DNA of 64,000 nucleotides. Origin: CALBPI01 sp039027435. GTDB lineage: Bacteria; Pseudomonadota; Gammaproteobacteria; Steroidobacterales; Woeseiaceae. Within the stretch, counting starts at the first letter, position 1. The number at the start of each line of letters is the position of its first letter. Below the pieces are notes generated by a model. It searched no databases, was not told the DNA's origin, and saw nothing but the letters and a program-made list of their open reading frames with translations. Of this stretch, positions 59,322 to 64,000 are shown piece by piece. The stretch covers positions 1 through 64,000 of the forward strand of contig JBCCKF010000009.1 of the NCBI GenBank assembly GCA_039027435.1, in the 5' to 3' direction. Both the position numbers and the translations under genes were made by a program.

Positions 59322-60751
59322 TGCGATGGGCTGAAGGTTTGTCCCAGCGCTGGCGAACGGTTGCGCCAGCACTGTTGCCGTTTGCAGATGTTGCAAGCGA
59401 AGACCTGCCTTTGTCCCGACTCTTGCGCCTGTCTTTGTTCCAGTTTTCCGTCGGTATGGCGGTCGTGCTGCTCAGCGGCACGTTGAATCGTGTGATGATC
59501 GTCGAGCTCGGCATTCCGGCCGCTCTGGTTGCCATCATGGTAGCGTTGCCATTGCTCGCTGCACCGTTTCGCGCTCTGATCGGATTCAATTCGGACAATC
59601 TGGTTTCGCATATCGGTTGGCGTCGCGTGCCGTTCATCTGGTTCGGCACGATGATGCAGTTTGGTGGATTCGCATTCATGCCGTTTGCATTGTTTGTGAT
59701 GTCTGGCGATACGCAGGGACCGATCTGGATTGGACACGCGGCCGCCGCACTCGCGTTCCTGTTGGTCGGTGCCGGACTACACACCACCCAGACTGCTGGT
59801 TTGGCACTCGCGACCGATGTGTCGGCGAAAGAGGCGCGTCCGCGCGTTGTCGCACTGCTCTTTGTGATGCTGCTGGTCGGCATGCTCGTGAGTGCACTGA
59901 TCTTTGGTCAGTTGCTTCAGGACTTCACGCATGTCCGCCTAATCCGGGTTATTCAGGGTGCGGCGATGGTGACCGTGATATTGAACGTCACCGCGCTGTG
60001 GAAGCAGGAAACGATCGATCCAACGCGAACGCAGCCAAGACCCGATCGTCCCAAGTTCTCCGAAGCCTGGCGGAAGCTTCGTGAGGACCCTCGTTCCGGT
60101 CGATTGCTGGTTGCACTGGGTATCGGTACCACCGGTTTCACGATGCAGGACATCCTGCTCGAGCCTTACGGTGCCGAAATTCTCGGTATGGGTGTTGCAG
60201 CAACTACGCAACTGACCGCGACGCTTGCGGCGGGCATGCTGCTCGCCTTCTTCGCCTCCTCGCGTTGGTTGTCGCGGGGCACCGATCCGCATCGACTCGC
60301 TGCGTTCGGTGCATTGCTGGGCGCGATGGCGTTTCTGCTCGTAACGATCGTTTCCGGCGTACGTAGCCAAGCGCTCTTCCAGGTTGCCGTGTTTGGCATT
60401 GGTGTAGGGGCAGGACTGTTTTCAGTAGGCATGTTGGTCGCCGCGATGGACCTTGCACGAGTCGCGGGCACTGGCCTCGCGTTAGGTGCGTGGGGCGCGG
60501 TTCAGGCGACTGCGACCGGTATTGGCGTGGCGGCCGGAGGTGCACTCCGGGATGTATTTAGCCACTGGATCGAATTGGGACGACTAGGGCCAGCGATTAC
60601 CGACTCGGCCACGGGTTACACGTTGGTTTATCAATTTGAAGTGTTTTTGCTCTTTGTCACATTGGTCGTGGTCGGCCCATTGGCAAAGTTCACGCGGGAG
60701 GCTGGTGCGGACGCGGAAGGACGATTGGGTCTGACCGAGTTTCCGAATTAG
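59318..60751 (+). CDS. lhaA: LhaA/PucC-family light-harvesting 1 assembly protein
   Basis: A 477-residue 12-helix PUCC-family protein, needed in Rhodobacter for LH1 assembly. Family segments include LPLLAAPFRALIGFNSD (a DRF-like loop), RRVPFIWFGTMMQFGG and DILLEPYGAEILGMGVAATTQL. Its position between bchM and puhA is the conserved lhaA position. The start ATG overlaps the bchM stop as ATGA. Confidence 0.95.
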   Translation: MMRWAEGLSQRWRTVAPALLPFADVASEDLPLSRLLRLSLFQFSVGMAVVLLSGTLNRVMIVELGIPAALVAIMVALPLLAAPFRALIGFNSDNLVSHIGWRRVPFIWFGTMMQFGGFAFMPFALFVMSGDTQGPIWIGHAAAALAFLLVGAGLHTTQTAGLALATDVSAKEARPRVVALLFVMLLVGMLVSALIFGQLLQDFTHVRLIRVIQGAAMVTVILNVTALWKQETIDPTRTQPRPDRPKFSEAWRKLREDPRSGRLLVALGIGTTGFTMQDILLEPYGAEILGMGVAATTQLTATLAAGMLLAFFASSRWLSRGTDPHRLAAFGALLGAMAFLLVTIVSGVRSQALFQVAVFGIGVGAGLFSVGMLVAAMDLARVAGTGLALGAWGAVQATATGIGVAAGGALRDVFSHWIELGRLGPAITDSATGYTLVYQFEVFLLFVTLVVVGPLAKFTREAGADAEGRLGLTEFPN

Positions 60752-60769
60752 TCGATAAGGAGTCATGCT

Positions 60770-61555
60770 ATGGCAAATAATTTGGTAGGTTCAATCGATC
60801 TCGTCGAGATCCTTTTTACCCTGTTCTGGTTGTTCTTCTTTGGGCTGGTGTTCTACATCCAGCGCGAAGGTCGCAGGGAAGGTTTTCCTGTGATGCACGA
60901 GAACCCTGACGGTTCGGTCCGCCTGGGGCCCAACCCGGATGTTGTGGAAAATAAAAAGGTTTTCCTTCCTCAGCACGGTGGCGAGTCAGCGGTACCGCGT
61001 CCGATCAACATGGACTTTGATGCAAATATTGCAGCGAAGCCGGCGGGTCGATTCCCAGGCGCACCCTACGTGCCAACTGGGGATCCCTTGGTAGATGGCG
61101 TTGGTCCTGCGGCATGGTCGGAGCGTGAAGACAAGCCTGACCTTTGCTACAACGGCGATCCGCGTATCGTGCCGATGCGCAATAATCCGACATTCCACAT
61201 TGACTCACGAGATACCGATCCGCGCGGTAAATCGGTGATCACTGCGGATGGCAAGTCGGTAGGTTCTGTGACCGATTGCTGGATCGACCTTCCAGAGCCC
61301 ATGATCGTGTATCTGGAAGTTGCACTCGATGAGTCTGTCGGTACGGGCAATGTTCTGGTTCCGTTTGCCTTTGTTGATATCAGCAAAAAGCGTGACACCA
61401 TTCTGGTGGAAGCGGTCATGGCGGAGCAGTTTGCTCGTGCGCCGCGCACCAAGGACAGCGAGACTGTAACGCTGCTAGAGGAAGACAAGATTCAGGGTTA
61501 CTTCGGTGGCGGCAAGCTGCTGGCAACACCTGAACGGTCTGCACCACTGATATGA
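60770..61555 (+). CDS. puhA: Photosynthetic reaction centre H subunit
   Basis: Cytoplasmic cap subunit of the reaction centre. 261 residues: one transmembrane helix near 10-30 (ILFTLFWLFFFGLVFYIQREGR) and a PRC-barrel cytoplasmic domain. Typical motifs are REGFPVMHENPDG and VTDCWIDLPEPMIVYLEV. AAGGAG lies 7 bp before ATG. The stop overlaps puhBC by ATGA. Confidence 0.97.
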   Translation: MANNLVGSIDLVEILFTLFWLFFFGLVFYIQREGRREGFPVMHENPDGSVRLGPNPDVVENKKVFLPQHGGESAVPRPINMDFDANIAAKPAGRFPGAPYVPTGDPLVDGVGPAAWSEREDKPDLCYNGDPRIVPMRNNPTFHIDSRDTDPRGKSVITADGKSVGSVTDCWIDLPEPMIVYLEVALDESVGTGNVLVPFAFVDISKKRDTILVEAVMAEQFARAPRTKDSETVTLLEEDKIQGYFGGGKLLATPERSAPLI

Positions 61556-62676
61556 GTGTCGACGCTGGCCGAATTCGGGGCGCTTTGGACAGCGACGATG
61601 TACAGGTAGGTGAACGTGTCTTGTGGCAGGGAGGGCCTGCGCCCTCCCTGCTAGCGCGATATGCGTTACACGTTCGGAAAGTGGCAGTCTATTTTGCGCT
61701 GCTGATAGCGTGGCGCGCGGGTAATACGCTATACGGTGGCGGCACGTGGAGTGATGCCGCTGAGACCTCCGCAACCACACTGTTGTTGGGAATTACGCTC
61801 GGCCTGATGTTGTGGGTATATGCGCGCTGGGCAGAGCGAGCTACCACTTACACAATCACGGACAAACGTGTCGCGATTCGAGGCGGCGTTGCACTGCAGA
61901 TCACCGTCAGTGTGCCGATCGAAAAAATTGAAAGCGTCGGGTTAATCCCGCGGGGAGAAACGGGCGGCGACATTATTTTGCATACTGCGCGTGATGCGCG
62001 AGTGGCCTACTTTGTCCTGTGGCCGAGCGTGCAGCCGTTCCGCTATGTACACCCCAGACCGATGCTGCGTTGTCTTGATGACGCGCGTGCGGCAGCTAGT
62101 GCGCTGAAAGATGCGATCGAAATGGATATGAAAGGGCAGGAACAGGCGGCAGTGTCGCCGGCGCTTGAGCCATGGAGCGAGCCCGATGACGGAGAAGCGG
62201 ATCTACCGATCAAGCCGATCTCAAACATTCCTTCACGCGCCATAACGGCATTGATTGTCCTGTCGATTCTTGGGGTGGCGTGGCAACAGTACTACGTCAA
62301 CCCGAACTCAGCTGGCCAGACTTTTTCTGACACACGAGTCTTGGCCGAATCGTTGACGCTGCAGTTCGTTGATCGTCCCGATGGTGTGGTGGAGGTTCGT
62401 GAACCGGACGGGCGTGTCCGCGCTTTGGTGCAGTCAGGCGAGTTACCGTTCTTGCGTGTCACTGTGCGTGGGTTGGTGCAAGAGCGCGCAACGTTAGAAG
62501 CGGATATGGCGCCGGGATTTGAGCTTCGTCGGTATGAAGACAGAACCAGTGAATTTGTCGACCTGTCCACAGGTCGTCGTATTGATTTGCGCGCGTTTGG
62601 TGCGGATCCGGCCGGACAGTTTACATGGCTGTTTGATGTAGAGCCGGCGGCACCGAGTGTTGCTGACAGGCAATAG
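61552..62676 (+). CDS. puhBC: PuhB-PuhC fusion photosynthetic complex assembly protein
   Basis: A single 374-residue frame that contains two proteins usually encoded separately. Residues about 1-205 match PuhB: two helices near 42-60 and 75-92, a bPH-like segment (YTITDKRVAIRGGVALQITVSVPIEKI) and RYVHPRPMLRCL. A linker (about 195-225) leads to residues about 228-366, which match PuhC: one helix at 229-246, then LTLQFVDRPDG, FLRVTVRGLVQER and STGRRIDLRAFG. PuhB helps reaction centre assembly and PuhC supports LH1 and reaction-centre organisation. No stop or in-frame gap separates them. The first gene junction is ATGA with puhA. Confidence 0.9.
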   Translation: MSVDAGRIRGALDSDDVQVGERVLWQGGPAPSLLARYALHVRKVAVYFALLIAWRAGNTLYGGGTWSDAAETSATTLLLGITLGLMLWVYARWAERATTYTITDKRVAIRGGVALQITVSVPIEKIESVGLIPRGETGGDIILHTARDARVAYFVLWPSVQPFRYVHPRPMLRCLDDARAAASALKDAIEMDMKGQEQAAVSPALEPWSEPDDGEADLPIKPISNIPSRAITALIVLSILGVAWQQYYVNPNSAGQTFSDTRVLAESLTLQFVDRPDGVVEVREPDGRVRALVQSGELPFLRVTVRGLVQERATLEADMAPGFELRRYEDRTSEFVDLSTGRRIDLRAFGADPAGQFTWLFDVEPAAPSVADRQ

Positions 62677-62692
62677 AAAGGAGGGCAGGACT

Positions 62693-63760
62693 ATGTCGGA
62701 ATCCGCGAGAGACTTGTCTCGTGTCAACGATTCGACTCGAGAAGCACACAAAGAGACTGTCCTGGCGCCACGGTTCTACAAAACCGATACGGCTGCGATG
62801 GATGCATTGGATTTCACGCCGATTAGGAAAGAGTGGGATGCGTTGCTTACCGAATTTGCGAGCGACACTAACAAGAACCATTTCAAACGCGATGAAAACT
62901 TCAAGGACGAGATCAAGAGTCTTTCGCCCGAGCTCTATGACGAGTTCATCGGGTTCCTCGTGTCCTCAGTCACGTCGGAGTACTCCGGTTGTGCTCTGTA
63001 TGCAGATATCAAGAAGGCGGTGGACAACCCTGACGTGAAATCTGTGATGGCCTACATGGCCCGTGATGAAGCGCGCCATGCGAGCTTTATCAATCGCACT
63101 CTTGAGGACTACGGTCGGCCGGTGAACTTGAGTTTTCTGCGGCAAGAGAAGAAATACACATTCTTCAAGCCGAAATACATCTTCTATGCGACCTACCTGT
63201 CCGAGAAGATCGGCTATGCACGTTACATCAAGATTTTCCGCTTGATCGAGGCGCATCCGGAGCGTCGCTTCCACCCGATCTTTCGTTGGTTTGAACGTTG
63301 GTGTAACGATGAGTTTCGCCACGGCGAAGTGTTTGCACTAATCATGCGTGCAAACCCGCATTTGCTGCGTGGGCACAATCTGCTCTGGATCCGATTCTTC
63401 CTGCTCGCGGTGTTTGCCACGATGTATGTGCGTGATCATGCTCGTCCGGCAATGCACGATGCATTTGGCGTCACACCGACCGAGTACGACCGGGATGTTA
63501 TCGGTATTACGTCGGAGATCAGTAAGCAGATTTTCCCGTTTACACTCAATCTGGATGACGAACGTCTTTGGCGTGGATTCGAGCGCTTACGTGAGATCAG
63601 TGAGGCGAGTGAACGAGCCAAGGCGCGTGGAGGTGTCGTCGGCAAACTGACCGGCGCCTGGTGTGCGCTAAAGGGCGTTGCAACCTTCACGAGACTGTTC
63701 ATGCTACCGGTACGGCGGCATGAATTGCCCAAAGAGGTTCGTCTGGCGCCGAGCTGGTAG
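62693..63760 (+). CDS. acsF: Mg-protoporphyrin IX monomethyl ester oxidative cyclase (aerobic)
   Basis: Diiron, oxygen-dependent cyclase that forms the fifth ring of protochlorophyllide. 355 residues from ATG 62693, which has GGAGGG about 8 bp upstream; an upstream ATG at 62657 overlaps puhBC. Diiron ligand motifs are E96 (SEYSGC), E126-A-R-H129 and E207-F-R-H210 (DEFRHGE), with another Glu near 186. The residues known from AcsF-type cyclases appear intact. Its presence points to bacteriochlorophyll synthesis under oxygen. Confidence 0.97.
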   Translation: MSESARDLSRVNDSTREAHKETVLAPRFYKTDTAAMDALDFTPIRKEWDALLTEFASDTNKNHFKRDENFKDEIKSLSPELYDEFIGFLVSSVTSEYSGCALYADIKKAVDNPDVKSVMAYMARDEARHASFINRTLEDYGRPVNLSFLRQEKKYTFFKPKYIFYATYLSEKIGYARYIKIFRLIEAHPERRFHPIFRWFERWCNDEFRHGEVFALIMRANPHLLRGHNLLWIRFFLLAVFATMYVRDHARPAMHDAFGVTPTEYDRDVIGITSEISKQIFPFTLNLDDERLWRGFERLREISEASERAKARGGVVGKLTGAWCALKGVATFTRLFMLPVRRHELPKEVRLAPSW

Positions 63761-63779
63761 GGCGATCGAGCGCTTGTCG

Positions 63780-64000
63780 ATGGTCTACTTCTGGCCAACC
63801 GTTTTCGCACTGGCGCTCTGGTGGTCCAGTACGGTCATTCTGCTTAAGCGAATCAAGATGCCGGATTCGCACCGCGGCGGTACACTGACGGCCGCGTGGA
63901 TGATTTTGCTGGTTGGTGTGGTGCTGTTCGGGTTCAGTCTGACGCTTGCTACGCCGCTCGGGGCCTGTATGGCATTCGCTGGTGCGTTGGCGATCTGGTG
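63780..64000 (+). CDS. puhE: PuhE, photosynthetic complex assembly protein (truncated by window end)
   Basis: An open frame from ATG 63780, 19 bp after acsF, continues past the right edge. The first 73 residues form hydrophobic helices with the PuhE-like opening (WPTVFALALWWSSTVILL), basic residues and further helices; DUF3623 family members have this start and lie beside acsF. Identification is by resemblance and position. The C-terminal two-thirds are not seen. Confidence 0.78.
   Translation, partial: MVYFWPTVFALALWWSSTVILLKRIKMPDSHRGGTLTAAWMILLVGVVLFGFSLTLATPLGACMAFAGALAIW

Noticed and set aside
61552..62676. Sequencing error joining puhB and puhC
   Set aside because: Both halves are in the same frame with an ordinary linker, and no frame change is needed. 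A single missed stop codon cannot be ruled out, so the check is listed in the findings.
1..64000. tRNA, rRNA, CRISPR arrays, insertion sequences and prophage genes
   Set aside because: I looked for T-loop GGTTCGA signatures in intergenic regions, regularly spaced repeats, transposase or integrase motifs and phage structural genes and found none. Short RNA genes without clear motifs could be missed by eye.

Overview
The window is a piece of a gammaproteobacterial chromosome carrying about 60 genes, including most of one half of a photosynthesis gene cluster. The gammaproteobacterial assignment rests on gene order: uvrA divergent from an MFS gene followed by ssb, then miaB-phoH-ybeY-corC-lnt, then leuS-lptE, plus a pqiAABC operon at the left edge. 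The cluster encodes the oxygen-dependent cyclase AcsF and the PpsR/PpaA regulator pair, which fits an aerobic anoxygenic phototroph or a facultative purple bacterium. I do not assign a genus.

Layout. 1-5 kb: a pqi lipid-transport operon (two half-length PqiA proteins, PqiB, PqiC), an FMN reductase and an HXXEE membrane protein. 5-11.7 kb: a reverse-strand operon of a DUF2141 protein, a TonB-dependent receptor-like protein and a CBM9-like/beta-lactamase fusion, divergent from a membrane-bound LytTR regulator, then a GlxA-type regulator. 11.7-24.8 kb: mostly envelope, secreted and regulatory genes (lipoproteins, DUF1028, M28 and S41 peptidases, an HExxH lipoprotein, AraC and XRE regulators). 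24.8-36.2 kb: housekeeping genes (uvrA, ssb, miaB, phoH, ybeY, corC, lnt). 36.1-43.3 kb: a reverse-strand RDD-SpoIIM-DUF4129-DUF4350-MoxR-DUF58 operon in which all five junctions are ATGA overlaps. 44-48.2 kb: leuS, lptE and two unrecognised genes. 48.2-64 kb: the photosynthesis cluster.

The photosynthesis cluster has two divergent arms. The reverse arm reads ppaA-ppsR-bchG-pucC-like-bchP (light- and redox-responsive regulators, then the last steps of bacteriochlorophyll synthesis). The forward arm reads bchF-bchN-bchB-bchL-bchM-lhaA-puhA-puhBC-acsF-puhE (chlorin synthesis and reaction-centre H subunit and assembly). Between the arms lies a symmetric control region: an 11-bp inverted repeat whose outer ends are the -35 hexamers of both promoters and which contains two abutting near-matches to the PpsR site TGT-N12-ACA. 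A perfect TGT-N12-ACA site lies upstream of bchG.

Three departures from the usual cluster stand out. bchH, normally between bchB and bchL, is absent and a 34-bp gap with a small hairpin takes its place. puhB and puhC are fused into one 374-residue reading frame. PpsR seems to lack one of the two cysteines used in redox control in Rhodobacter. Genes for Mg-chelatase (bchHID), bchXYZ, bchC, pufLM and carotenoid synthesis are not in the window and would have to lie elsewhere. No tRNA, rRNA, CRISPR array, insertion sequence or prophage was recognised.
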